DNA of 46,261 nucleotides from Patescibacteria group bacterium. Lineage in GTDB: Bacteria > Patescibacteriota > Patescibacteriia > Patescibacteriales > GWC2-42-12. How positions within the stretch are numbered: the first letter of the stretch is position 1; the number at the start of each line of letters is the position of its first letter. The notes beneath the pieces were generated by a model that was given only the letters and a program-made list of their open reading frames with translations, was not told the DNA's origin and did no database searches. The translations under genes and the position numbers were made by a program. Where the stretch lies: the NCBI GenBank assembly GCA_028703305.1, contig JAQVNC010000005.1, positions 1 through 46,261 on the forward strand, in the 5' to 3' direction. Shown here one piece after another: positions 4,455 through 12,896 of this stretch.

Positions 4455-5312
4455 TCATTTTATCTTAATCCTCAATCCATCGCTAAAAATTTTAACTGTC
4501 CCCTTCTCGTCTGTCCTGAAAATTTTCGCGCCGACTCTTTCCAGCCGTTTTATAATCCTTAAGCTTGGGTGGCCGAAATCATTGTCTTTACCTACCATAA
4601 TTACGGCCAGCTGCGGCTTAACGCTTGCCAAAAATTCTTCGCTTGATGAATACTGCGACCCATGGTGAGCGATCTTTAAAACATCAACGCTTAAATCAAC
4701 CCCGCCGGACAATAATATCTTCTCAATTTTTTCGCTCATGTCGCCGGTCAGCAAAAATTTATTTTGGCCGTAAATTAATTTTATGACGATTGAGCTATCG
4801 TTTAAATCAGCTAAAGTTTTATTTAAAAGGCTTTGCTCCGGATATAATATTTCCATTTTTGCCCCTTGGCCTAAATTTATAATTTGTTGTTTATCAATAA
4901 TAGTGAGCGGCACTTTCGTATCGCGCACTAACTTAAGCCAGGCTAAATAATTTGGCGCGCTATGAACCGCGCCGGTATATAAAATTCTTTTTACTTTATA
5001 TCTTTTTAAAACGTCTATTAAGCCGGTAACATGGTCGTCATGCGCGTGCGTTAAAATCATTAAATCAATCTGCTTATCCCACCAAGATAAATTTTCGCCC
5101 AATCTTTTTATCACGGTTTTATCCGGCCCGCCGTCTATCAGCACATTCTGCCCGCCCGGCGCTTTGATTAAAATCGCGTCGCCCTGCCCCACGTCCAAAA
5201 AATCAACTTCCAAATTTTTCGGCGCGCTAAAATATTGCCAAAACAAAAACATAGCCGTAGTGGCCGCGGCTATGCCTAAAATTAATAGTATTTTATATAA
5301 CTTTGCCGGCAT
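4455..5312 (-). CDS. ComEC/Rec2-type metallo-beta-lactamase-fold hydrolase, separate from the channel
   Basis: An N-terminal membrane segment (residues about 7-28) precedes an MBL fold: FLDVGQGDAILI, the ligand motif THAHDDHVTG, later LTGDMS and IAHHGSQYS. This matches the extracytoplasmic C-terminal domain of ComEC/Rec2, thought to act on DNA during uptake. Here it is its own 285-aa gene with its own anchor. It follows the CARDB surface gene by 10 bases, and the ComEC channel gene lies just upstream of that, so one operon probably supplies both halves. Confidence 0.88.
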   Translation of the reverse strand: MPAKLYKILLILGIAAATTAMFLFWQYFSAPKNLEVDFLDVGQGDAILIKAPGGQNVLIDGGPDKTVIKRLGENLSWWDKQIDLMILTHAHDDHVTGLIDVLKRYKVKRILYTGAVHSAPNYLAWLKLVRDTKVPLTIIDKQQIINLGQGAKMEILYPEQSLLNKTLADLNDSSIVIKLIYGQNKFLLTGDMSEKIEKILLSGGVDLSVDVLKIAHHGSQYSSSEEFLASVKPQLAVIMVGKDNDFGHPSLRIIKRLERVGAKIFRTDEKGTVKIFSDGLRIKIK

Positions 5313-5322
5313 AAATAAATTA

Positions 5323-7686
5323 TTATTTTCCCGCCAGCTTGGAAAAATTACTGTTGCTTATGCCGGCGCCAAGATTACGCATAACATTAAAAGCGTCAGC
5401 CGGACGCGCCAAAAAATATCTTTTGCCGTCGCTGGGGCTCACATACCAGGCTTCTCCCCGGCCTTCGGTTTGCAAAAATATCTTGCCTTTTTGGGAAGCC
5501 GTAAAATTATTGTCATAACCAATTTTTATATTTTTAGCCCAGGGCGCGTAACCGCCGGCGAGCTCCGCCTTATCATTAAAACTATCGCCGTCAGAATCGG
5601 TTTTATTTTTATCCGTGCCAATAGCGGTTTCTAGGGCATCGGGCAAGCCGTCGCCATCGCTATCCGCTCCGCTTAAAGCGCTTAAACCAATGGGAATTTT
5701 GGCTAAATTGGCGTTAGAAATGCCAATCCCCTGGCCTCTAATTACCTGAAAAGCGTCAGCCGGCCGGCCTAAATAGTACACTTTTTTTTCTTTATTGCTT
5801 ACATAATAGGCCTGGCCCTGGCTTTCAACTTTTAACAAAATTTTGCCTTTTAGCTGGCCATATAATTTATCATCATTAACGGTTAGGCTGGCAGCCGAAG
5901 CGGGAGCCGCCGAATTATTAGCTGCCGCGGGCGCGGCTGAACTGGCTGGAGCAGAAGCAGCCGCTTCCCTTATCTCAAAAACCGCCCCAGCGGTTTTAAT
6001 ATTGGTTTTAGCCGTGCTGGTTGAACTTAAAAAATAATCATACAGGCCGACTGCCAAATCTTTTAGCTCAATTTTATGGTCGACCGTAAAAGCGCCGCTG
6101 CCGGAGTCGCTTAGATTATTAACGCCTTGCTTTTTATAATAGATCCGGGAAGAGGCGGTTAAATTAGTGGTCCAACTAAAAATTGCTGTTTTATTATTAA
6201 CGCTAGCCGACGGCCCGGTGGTAATCGCTAAAACATTGTTAGGCGGCGAAGTAAAAGAAGCTGCCGCGTCTTGTTTTTCCAAAGTGCTATTTTTGGCTGT
6301 GATTTGATAAACATAATCCGCGCCCGGGTTTAAACCGTTAAGGGTAACGCTAAAATTAGAACTGTTGGTCGTAACTTCAACTTTATTAGTGCTGATACTT
6401 TCGTTTTTCAACCCATAATTAACTTTGCCGGTAGTTAAAACATTAGTGCTCCAGCTTAAAATAGCGGTGGTGGAGCTGGCAAAAACTAATTTTTGATTGG
6501 CAAAAGTAAAATCATTAGCTTCGTCAAGGCTATTATAAACCATAACCGGAGTTGAAGTTGAACTGTTGGCCTCGTTTAATTCAACTAAATACTTATTTTT
6601 ATTGACGACAAAATTTATCGCGGCTTGGCCGGCTTTAGTAAAACTGCCGTGAAAAACATAATGAAAAATATCATCAGGCTTTAAGGGCGCGTTTAAATTC
6701 GGCTCGGCGTCAACTACCAAATCGTTGGCGTTAAAACTGGAGTTGGTAATATTATAGCTGATCTCGCTTTTAGCTAAGCCCGCACCATCGGTCAGAGAAG
6801 TTTTGCCGGTATTTTTTACGCCGACAGTAATATCAACCGCCTGGCCGACTACGAGCTTAGCCGGACTGAAGCTTATGGAATTAACTGCCAAGTCGGTTTC
6901 AGCCGCGGTCAGAACGGTAGTGGTGGCATTGGCAATATTATTTGCTAAATCAACTTCTTTTAAATCATCCTTAGGGTCAACGGTAAAACTTAATCTTTTA
7001 TCGCCATTGCTGGAAAAATTGCCTTCATATTCATAGTAAAGATAACCGCCGCTGTTAATTAGATGGTTAAGCGACGGCGTTGTACTTGAAGCTTTAGTAA
7101 TTGTAAAATCAGTAAAATCTTTTATAAAATCCAGGCCGGAGCTGGTATAAAGATTGTAGCTGCTATTGTTTTTTACTTTAACTCTTAAAAGGCAATTTTG
7201 TTTGATAGTTGGCTTAACCGGAGTTGTGGTTATGCTTTCAACCGCTAAATCATAACCGACCACATTAACTTTTAATGAGGTTGAATTATTATTAGCATTG
7301 CTTTCGGTTAAATAACCGGCCGGGTCAACTTTAAAAGTCATATCAACCGAGCCGATTTTGGTAACCTTCAAATTGATAGTAAAGGTAATATAATCATTGG
7401 TTTTGATGGCCGCGCCCTGAGCCGGCGAATAGCTGGCCTGGAAACCAGCTGAATTAGCCGCGGACAAGCTGGAATTAAGGGGAAAATCCATAGTAAAACT
7501 GCTACCCAAATTTTTTACTCTGGCCGTAAAAGAGCAAGTCTGGTTGACTTCGCATTTAGCCGAATTCATAATTAAGGACTCGGCTTTTAAATCATAGCTA
7601 TCCTCTGCCTTAACCGGATTTTTAAAGCCGAAAAGAACAATTAAAGCGACTAAACAAAAAATTAAGCAAAAATTTATCTTTTTCAT
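5323..7686 (-). CDS. Secreted multidomain surface protein (CARDB repeats, Fn3-like, TSP3-like repeat)
   Basis: A signal peptide (residues about 1-27) is followed by three CARDB-like domains (about 30-385), two fibronectin-III-like domains (about 390-570) and an Ala/Ser-rich linker. Then comes a duplicated module of about 55 residues: GKILLKVESQGQAYYV..GRPADAF..GIGIS near 610-670 and GKIFLQTEGRGEAWYV..ARPADAF..GAGIS at the C-terminus. Between the copies is an Asp-rich calcium-type repeat (DSDGDGLPDALET). These are adhesion or scaffold modules, so it is probably displayed on the cell surface. No sortase motif or C-terminal anchor is visible. It sits tightly between the ComEC channel and MBL genes. 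Confidence 0.85.
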   Translation of the reverse strand: MKKINFCLIFCLVALIVLFGFKNPVKAEDSYDLKAESLIMNSAKCEVNQTCSFTARVKNLGSSFTMDFPLNSSLSAANSAGFQASYSPAQGAAIKTNDYITFTINLKVTKIGSVDMTFKVDPAGYLTESNANNNSTSLKVNVVGYDLAVESITTTPVKPTIKQNCLLRVKVKNNSSYNLYTSSGLDFIKDFTDFTITKASSTTPSLNHLINSGGYLYYEYEGNFSSNGDKRLSFTVDPKDDLKEVDLANNIANATTTVLTAAETDLAVNSISFSPAKLVVGQAVDITVGVKNTGKTSLTDGAGLAKSEISYNITNSSFNANDLVVDAEPNLNAPLKPDDIFHYVFHGSFTKAGQAAINFVVNKNKYLVELNEANSSTSTPVMVYNSLDEANDFTFANQKLVFASSTTAILSWSTNVLTTGKVNYGLKNESISTNKVEVTTNSSNFSVTLNGLNPGADYVYQITAKNSTLEKQDAAASFTSPPNNVLAITTGPSASVNNKTAIFSWTTNLTASSRIYYKKQGVNNLSDSGSGAFTVDHKIELKDLAVGLYDYFLSSTSTAKTNIKTAGAVFEIREAAASAPASSAAPAAANNSAAPASAASLTVNDDKLYGQLKGKILLKVESQGQAYYVSNKEKKVYYLGRPADAFQVIRGQGIGISNANLAKIPIGLSALSGADSDGDGLPDALETAIGTDKNKTDSDGDSFNDKAELAGGYAPWAKNIKIGYDNNFTASQKGKIFLQTEGRGEAWYVSPSDGKRYFLARPADAFNVMRNLGAGISNSNFSKLAGK

Positions 7687-7702
7687 AATTTTAATTTATT
7701 AT

Positions 7703-9247
7703 CTATATTTTACCATTTAGCTCCTCTTTTAACAATTTTGACCGCTGTAATTTTACGGCTATAAAAACGGCAGCAGCGTAATAAACAATTACCCAGCCGT
7801 TCCATAAATAATTTATTTCCATATAGCCATAAGGAATTTTTGCCAGATATTTAACCGCCGTTAAAATATACTTGGTTAAAATTAAGCTGGGCAGAAAAAA
7901 TAAAAACGACAAAGCGGGTAAAACCGCGCTTAGCGGCAAAGCGATTAAAATCAAAACCGTTAAAATCGGCAAAACCCATAAGACGGCCAAATTCGCTAAG
8001 GGCGCGATTAAAGAAATTTGCGAAAAATTATAAGCTAAAACCGGCAAAGTAAAAACTTGGGCGGCCAGGGTAATAAGCAGAGCGTCGCTTATGCCTTTTA
8101 ATTTCGGCAGTTGAAGCTTGCCCCAAAGCGCTTCCAGAATCGGATAAACATAAACCAGGCCGGCAATGGCCAGAAAAGATAATTGAAAGCCAACATCGTC
8201 GCGCAAAAGTTTCGGATTGATTAAAAGCATTATAAACGCGGTTAAAACCAGCGCGTTGGTAATTTTATTAAGCCGGCCGAGCTTTAAAGCCCATAGCACT
8301 AAAAAGCCCATCAGTCCGGCGCGCATAGCTGAAGCCGGCAAACCGACCAGCACAATATAAGCGGCTAAAAAAATTACGGCCGCGTAAAAAGCTCGGCCTC
8401 GGCTTAAGCCTAAGGCCAAAAGCACGGCCATAACAATAACCGCTAAAATACTGACATTAAAGCCGGACACCGCCATAATGTGAGTTAACCCGACTTTCTG
8501 AAAATCATCGCGGATAGTTTGCTCCAAGCCTTTTTGCCCGCCAAAAACAATCGGCCGGGCCAAGCTTGACTCCGGCTCGCTTAATCCCATATCAATCAAG
8601 CCGGATAATTTAGCTTTAAAAGAAAAAATTTTTTTATACAGCAGATTGCCGCCGCCGGCGCCGATAATTTTTATTTTGGGATAATAGCAAACCGAATAAA
8701 TATCATACCGCGCCAGATAACGGTCATAGGCAAAACCTTTAAATTCTTCCGGCCGCTCTAACTCGCAGCTTAGCTCCACTTCGTCGCCATATTTATATTC
8801 CGGATATAAGCCGGTGGTAACTAAAATTTTTCCGGAAATCTTTTTGCCAGGAAATTTGCTTAACGCCTCTGTTTCAATCTCCAACTTTTGGCTGGACTCC
8901 CTAATATCCGGTTCATTATCTATAAATCCCCGCAAGATTACAGAGCCGCCGTTATAATGCCAAATTTTATCCGGCGCATTTCTAGGTAAGCTAACGCCAT
9001 AGCGCCAAAGGGAAAAAAATAAAATAGACAGCAGCAACAAAAAAACAGGCTTATTGCCCGCCGTTTTTAATTGCCAAAATAAAATAGTCAAAGCTAAAAA
9101 CAAAATGCCCGCGCCGAATAACTCTATATTAAAACGAAAAATTCCTACCGGTAAAAACGAAGCTAAAGCCACGCCAAAAATAAAAACCAAGCAAGCAATT
9201 AAAAAAATTCTAGACTTGGCCAGATTAATGCCTCCTTTAAATAGCAT
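7703..9247 (-). CDS. comEC: ComEC/Rec2 DNA-uptake channel, membrane part only
   Basis: Several N-terminal membrane segments and a DUF4131-like soluble region (about residues 90-210) precede the Competence domain with FQKVGLTHIMAVSGFNVSIL and many membrane helices to the end. It should form the inner-membrane channel that carries single-stranded DNA. At 514 aa it lacks the usual C-terminal MBL domain, which is encoded two genes downstream. The ATG at 9247 lies directly after the prfB stop. An AAAGGAGG sequence falls within codons 3-6 and is followed only by ATT/CTG codons, so the exact start is uncertain. Confidence 0.88.
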   Translation of the reverse strand: MLFKGGINLAKSRIFLIACLVFIFGVALASFLPVGIFRFNIELFGAGILFLALTILFWQLKTAGNKPVFLLLLSILFFSLWRYGVSLPRNAPDKIWHYNGGSVILRGFIDNEPDIRESSQKLEIETEALSKFPGKKISGKILVTTGLYPEYKYGDEVELSCELERPEEFKGFAYDRYLARYDIYSVCYYPKIKIIGAGGGNLLYKKIFSFKAKLSGLIDMGLSEPESSLARPIVFGGQKGLEQTIRDDFQKVGLTHIMAVSGFNVSILAVIVMAVLLALGLSRGRAFYAAVIFLAAYIVLVGLPASAMRAGLMGFLVLWALKLGRLNKITNALVLTAFIMLLINPKLLRDDVGFQLSFLAIAGLVYVYPILEALWGKLQLPKLKGISDALLITLAAQVFTLPVLAYNFSQISLIAPLANLAVLWVLPILTVLILIALPLSAVLPALSFLFFLPSLILTKYILTAVKYLAKIPYGYMEINYLWNGWVIVYYAAAVFIAVKLQRSKLLKEELNGKI

Positions 9248-9248
9248 A

Positions 9249-10350
9249 TTATTTTTTCACTTTTTGTCGGCGCAAATACGCTTCCATAAATTCATCCAAG
9301 CCGCCATCCAAAACTTTTTGAATATCCGAAGTTTCATAATCGGTACGATGGTCTTTCACCAGCTGGTAAGGCTGCATGACATAAGAGCGGATTTGCTTGC
9401 CCCATTCGGCTTTCTGGGCCGCGCCGCGCAATTTCTTCTCTTGGCTTTGTTTTTTTTCTTCTTCAAGCTTAAATAATTTAGCTTTTAAAATCTTTAAAGC
9501 CGTTTCCCGATTTTGATGCTGGGAGCGCTGGGTTTGGCAGGAAACGATTAAGCCGGTCGGCAGATGCGTAATCCGAACGGCGGTTTCCACTTTATTAACA
9601 TTCTGTCCGCCGGCGCCCGAAGAGCGAAAAGTATCTATTTTTAAATCGCTGTCTTTTATTTCAATGTCTTCGGTTTCCGGCAATTCCGGTATAACTTCCA
9701 CTAAGGCAAACGAAGTATGGCGCATCTTTTCAGCGTCAAACGGCGAAATGCGGACTAAGCGGTGCACGCCGGATTCGCTTTTTAAATAGCCATAAACCCA
9801 GCTGCCGATAATACGATAACTGGCGCTTTTAATGCCGGCTTCGTTGCCTATTTGCCTGTCCACTAATTCGGCTTGCCAACCCTTTTTTTCAACAAAGCGC
9901 AAAAACATGCGCTCTAAAATTTGCGCCCAATCCTGCGCGTCCACTCCGCCCGTACCGGCATGAAGGGAAATAATGGCATTGCTTCTGTCGTATTTTCCGG
10001 AAAACAAAACAAAAAACTCAAGCTCTTCATATGAGCGCTTGAGTTCGCCATATTTTTTTTCCGCTTCATCGGCAACGCTAAAATCTTTTTCTTTAATCGC
10101 TTCGGCCACATATTGCTCTAAATCAATAATTTCTTTTTTTAAATTTTCCCATTTTATAATTTCCGATTCATATTCTTCGGCCTGCTTGCTTAAAATTACC
10201 GCCCGCGCCTGATCTTGCCAAAAATTCGGTTTGGACATTTCCGCTTTTAACTCATTAATTTTTTCTTTCTGCCGATCCAGGTCAAAGCAACCTCCAGGTA
10301 TCCAGGAGTCGTTCTCTTAAAATTTCCAAATTTTTTAACAGGTTTTCCAT
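9249..10350 (-). CDS. prfB: Peptide chain release factor 2, expressed by programmed +1 frameshift
   Basis: RF2 recognises UAA and UGA and releases the nascent chain. The catalytic GGQ loop ([11 protein letters not shown]) and the SPF stop-codon-reading motif (RISPFDAEK) are both present. The track shows only the downstream frame. The true start is ATG 10350: a 22-codon frame begins [15 protein letters not shown] and ends at an in-frame TGA. The downstream frame continues as [19 protein letters not shown], the normal RF2 N-terminus. The total is about 366 aa, standard length. ComEC follows with a one-base gap. Confidence 0.95.
10282..10295 (-). promoter_or_regulatory. RF2 programmed frameshift site
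   Basis: The minus strand reads GGAGG-TTG-CTT-TGA-C. A Shine-Dalgarno-like element three bases before the slippery CTT and the stop TGA followed by C is the classical RF2 autoregulatory layout: low RF2 slows termination and favours the +1 shift. Confidence 0.93.
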
Positions 10351-10371
10351 ATTATAAAATAAATTTTTTTA

Positions 10372-10397
10372 CCCGCCGAAGCTTTAGCGCAGGCGGG
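10372..10397. repeat. Short palindrome in the prfB upstream gap
   Basis: CCCGCC-GAAGCTTTAGCGCA-GGCGGG forms a 6-bp GC-rich stem in an AT-rich gap. It resembles the other dispersed palindromic repeats of this window. No U-tract follows on either strand, so it is not a clear terminator. Confidence 0.5.
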
Positions 10398-10488
10398 CCA
10401 TATTTATATCTTAGCTTTTAAAAGCCTAAAAATCAAGCCAATAAAAAAAGCCGCGGTCACCATAAAGACGTCCTTCAGCCGAAGTATA

Positions 10489-10821
10489 CTACTGATTTAA
10501 TAACTGCTTAGCTTGCGATGGCAAATTATTTAAATCAACATTATCCATATCAAAATTACCAGCGTCGCCTTTTAATAAACTTTCCAGCGGGTTGCCGCCA
10601 TCCCCGCTTCCCAGAACATCTTTATACTGATCAAACACGCCTTTCAAAAGAGGCGGCAGATAAATTATGCCAATGACAATCGGCACGACAATTATTAAAA
10701 TTTTTAAAACGCCGAAAATCTGCGCCCAAAAAACATAACTTTTTATATACTTAGTCTGCTTATAAATTTCTTGGCTATACTCCAAGTTTTTTTCAAGCAT
10801 TTTTTTTATTTCTTCATCCAT
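10489..10821 (-). CDS. Single-span membrane protein, 110 aa, unknown
   Basis: A charged N-terminal helix (EEIKKMLEKNLEYSQEIYKQT) is followed by a membrane segment at about residues 37-58 (VLKILIIVVPIVIGIIYLP) and an acidic Gly/Asn-rich tail. No enzyme motif is seen. It lies between the glycine-rich surface gene upstream and prfB downstream on the same strand, with 26 bases to the former. It is probably an envelope protein of lineage-restricted type. Confidence 0.75.
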   Translation of the reverse strand: MDEEIKKMLEKNLEYSQEIYKQTKYIKSYVFWAQIFGVLKILIIVVPIVIGIIYLPPLLKGVFDQYKDVLGSGDGGNPLESLLKGDAGNFDMDNVDLNNLPSQAKQLLNQ

Positions 10822-10847
10822 AGAAATGGGAGATTATTAAAATTATT

Positions 10848-11801
10848 TTATTCGTACCATCTTACAATAACTTGGCCATTGCCGCCGGCTCCACCGGCGC
10901 CACCCTGGCTGGCAACTCCACCGGCGCCTCCGGTTCCTACCGTAACCGTAACATCGCCGCTCACGGCAACCGGATAATCTTCATAACATACGCCACCACC
11001 GGCTCCGCCTCCTCCAGCGCCGCCGCTAGCGCCGCCGCTATACCAAAGCCCGCCGCCACCGCCGCCACCGGCAGCAATACCACCGCTACCGCCAGGAATC
11101 CAACTATCATAGTAATATACTGAATTACTGCCATTGCCACCCTTACCAAAGATACTGCCACCGCCACCACCGCCACCACCGCCATAAGCGGCATATGTAT
11201 AATTTTTACCAGCGCTGCCGCCGGCTCCGGCGCCTGGTTGAGCATTTATGAACACAGGGGGCGTGGCATTGTTGGCAAAGCCTCCGTTGCCGCCAGGAGC
11301 GCCACCGCCGCCGCCTAGCCCATAAGGAAAACCGTGATTTGTACCTCCACCCATACCGCCGCCGCCGCCAACCGCTGTTAAAGACCCAAAAGAAGAATTG
11401 CCTCCGGTAGCGCCATTAGGCCCAAGTCCGCTGGTGTAAGTGCCGGCACCGCCGCCGCCGCCGGCTCCGCACATTGTTATAAAAACAAGATCAACGCCAT
11501 CGGGTTTAGTCCAAGTCCCGGAAGAAGTAAAAATTTGGGCTTGCGGAGTAAGACCCCCGCCCCCTAAACCATTAACCGCGGTTAAAATATCTTCAGTATT
11601 TAAGCTTATATCGCTTGACGGGCCGATTAAGGTATTGATAAATGTCTTTAACAGTCCGGTATCGGTGGCCGGCGAGCCGGTCGGAGCGGCCGTCGGGCCG
11701 GTTATGGCTAGAGCCAGATAAACGCCGCCGACCAAGCCGACGGCGATTAAAAAACCGGTTAATAGTTTAAAAGAGATGAGTTTTAGAATTTTTTTTAACA
11801 T
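10848..11801 (-). CDS. Glycine-rich secreted or anchored surface protein
   Basis: An N-terminal membrane or signal segment (about residues 13-33) and a Thr/Pro/Ala linker precede a domain starting TSSGTWTKPDGVDLVFITMCG. From about residue 110 it is a Gly-rich repeat region (GGGGGAG, GGSGG) ending NGQVIVRWYE. This pattern is known from phage tail-fibre and bacterial surface glycine-rich domains. The Gly runs make the opposite strand look like long Pro/Ala ORFs, which are shadows. It is likely displayed on the cell surface; function unknown. Confidence 0.82.
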   Translation of the reverse strand: MLKKILKLISFKLLTGFLIAVGLVGGVYLALAITGPTAAPTGSPATDTGLLKTFINTLIGPSSDISLNTEDILTAVNGLGGGGLTPQAQIFTSSGTWTKPDGVDLVFITMCGAGGGGGAGTYTSGLGPNGATGGNSSFGSLTAVGGGGGMGGGTNHGFPYGLGGGGGAPGGNGGFANNATPPVFINAQPGAGAGGSAGKNYTYAAYGGGGGGGGGSIFGKGGNGSNSVYYYDSWIPGGSGGIAAGGGGGGGLWYSGGASGGAGGGGAGGGVCYEDYPVAVSGDVTVTVGTGGAGGVASQGGAGGAGGNGQVIVRWYE

Positions 11802-11885
11802 AGGGCTGTATTAAAATTTTAAAATTATTAATTTTTAAATTTAAATTTCCATTTTACATTTTAAAATTTAATTTTTTATTTTTTG

Positions 11886-12620
11886 TCATCTTACTTCGCA
11901 CTTTTTAACATATTGCTTTCCGGCCTCCGCCAGCTCATTCATTTGCCGGGAATTATACGGCACCTTGCCTTTCAAATCTTGGTTCACCAAATCATCGTTG
12001 CTTTTAAAATTTTGCAGATACCAGGCACGCGCGCTTTTGATTATTTTGCCCATTTTTAAAATATCATCTTTGTTTAAAAGCCCGGGCACTACCGTAGTCC
12101 TAAATTCATAAGGCAGGCCGCTTTGCATTATTATTTTAACACTTTTATTGATTTTATCAAAATCCACTCCCGACTCGGTCACTAAGTCATATTTAGCCGC
12201 CGGCGCTTTTAAATCCATGGCGATATAATCAATTAATTTTTCTTTAATCAGCTTTTCCAATATTTCCGGGTAACTGCCATTAGTATCCAATTTTACTAAA
12301 AAACCCAATTTTTTTATTTTACTGATAAACTCCGATAAATCTTTTTGCAAGCATGGTTCGCCGCCGGTAATAACGACGGCGTCCAATTTACCGGCTCTAG
12401 CCTTTAAAAAAACAAAAAGGTCATCCTCTTTAATTTTGGGATGATCTTTTTGTTGCCCGGTTGCCCGGGCATATTTTGACTTGCCGACCTCGGTGGGCCA
12501 GACAAGCATAGGGTTGTAGCAAAATTGGCAGCGAAAATTACAGCCTTGGGTAAAAACAATAGCGCTGATTTTCTCCGGGTAATCCAATAAACTAAATTTT
12601 TGCAAGCCGCCAATTAACAT
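11886..12620 (-). CDS. nrdG: Anaerobic ribonucleotide reductase activase (radical SAM)
   Basis: The radical SAM cluster motif CxxxCxxC appears as CNFRCQFC near residues 27-34, followed by the glycine-rich TGGEP (VVITGGEPCLQKD). The start MLIGGLQKFSLLDYPEK and length of 244 aa match the NrdG subgroup found beside NrdD. It would use S-adenosylmethionine and a 4Fe-4S cluster to install the glycyl radical. It is the last gene of the nrd operon, following the separate glycyl-radical domain gene by about 90 bases. It ends in TGA. Confidence 0.9.
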   Translation of the reverse strand: MLIGGLQKFSLLDYPEKISAIVFTQGCNFRCQFCYNPMLVWPTEVGKSKYARATGQQKDHPKIKEDDLFVFLKARAGKLDAVVITGGEPCLQKDLSEFISKIKKLGFLVKLDTNGSYPEILEKLIKEKLIDYIAMDLKAPAAKYDLVTESGVDFDKINKSVKIIMQSGLPYEFRTTVVPGLLNKDDILKMGKIIKSARAWYLQNFKSNDDLVNQDLKGKVPYNSRQMNELAEAGKQYVKKCEVR

Positions 12621-12709
12621 AAGACGATTGGAATTATTGAGATTTTTAGGATTATCGGGAAATGGCTATCCCCAACATCCCAAATATCAAAGACCTCCCA
12701 ATAATCTTA

Positions 12710-12850
12710 TTATTCTTTATTTACTTTAAAAGTCTTGCGGTTGAAATATTCCGCTTGCTTGCCGTCATTCCACTGCTGAACCGGCCTTAAATATCCAGTT
12801 ACCCTTGAGTAGACTTCACAGGCGGTTCTTTTGGCTTCAATTGGACTCAT
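12710..12850 (-). CDS. Detached glycyl-radical domain of anaerobic ribonucleotide reductase, 46 aa
   Basis: The gene is missing from the ORF track because it is short. The ATG at 12850 follows GGAGAAACCAT. The protein contains CEVYSRVTGYLRPVQQWNDG and then KQAEYFNRKTF, the C-terminal glycyl-radical segment of NrdD, where RVxGYL holds the radical Gly. The 689-aa NrdD encoded 46 bases upstream stops before this segment. The two products must therefore associate so that the radical Gly sits beside the active-site Cys. A Cys directly before the motif may contribute to the nearby zinc site (inference). Confidence 0.87.
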   Translation of the reverse strand: MSPIEAKRTACEVYSRVTGYLRPVQQWNDGKQAEYFNRKTFKVNKE

Positions 12851-12896
12851 ATGGTTTCTCCTTTATCTAGCTTTAAACAAACTAGATTTTTATTTT

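Noticed and set aside
10872-11721. Several Pro/Ala-rich ORFs on the plus strand and in other minus frames
   Set aside because: They are shadows of the glycine-rich surface gene; GGC/GCC repeats open all frames.
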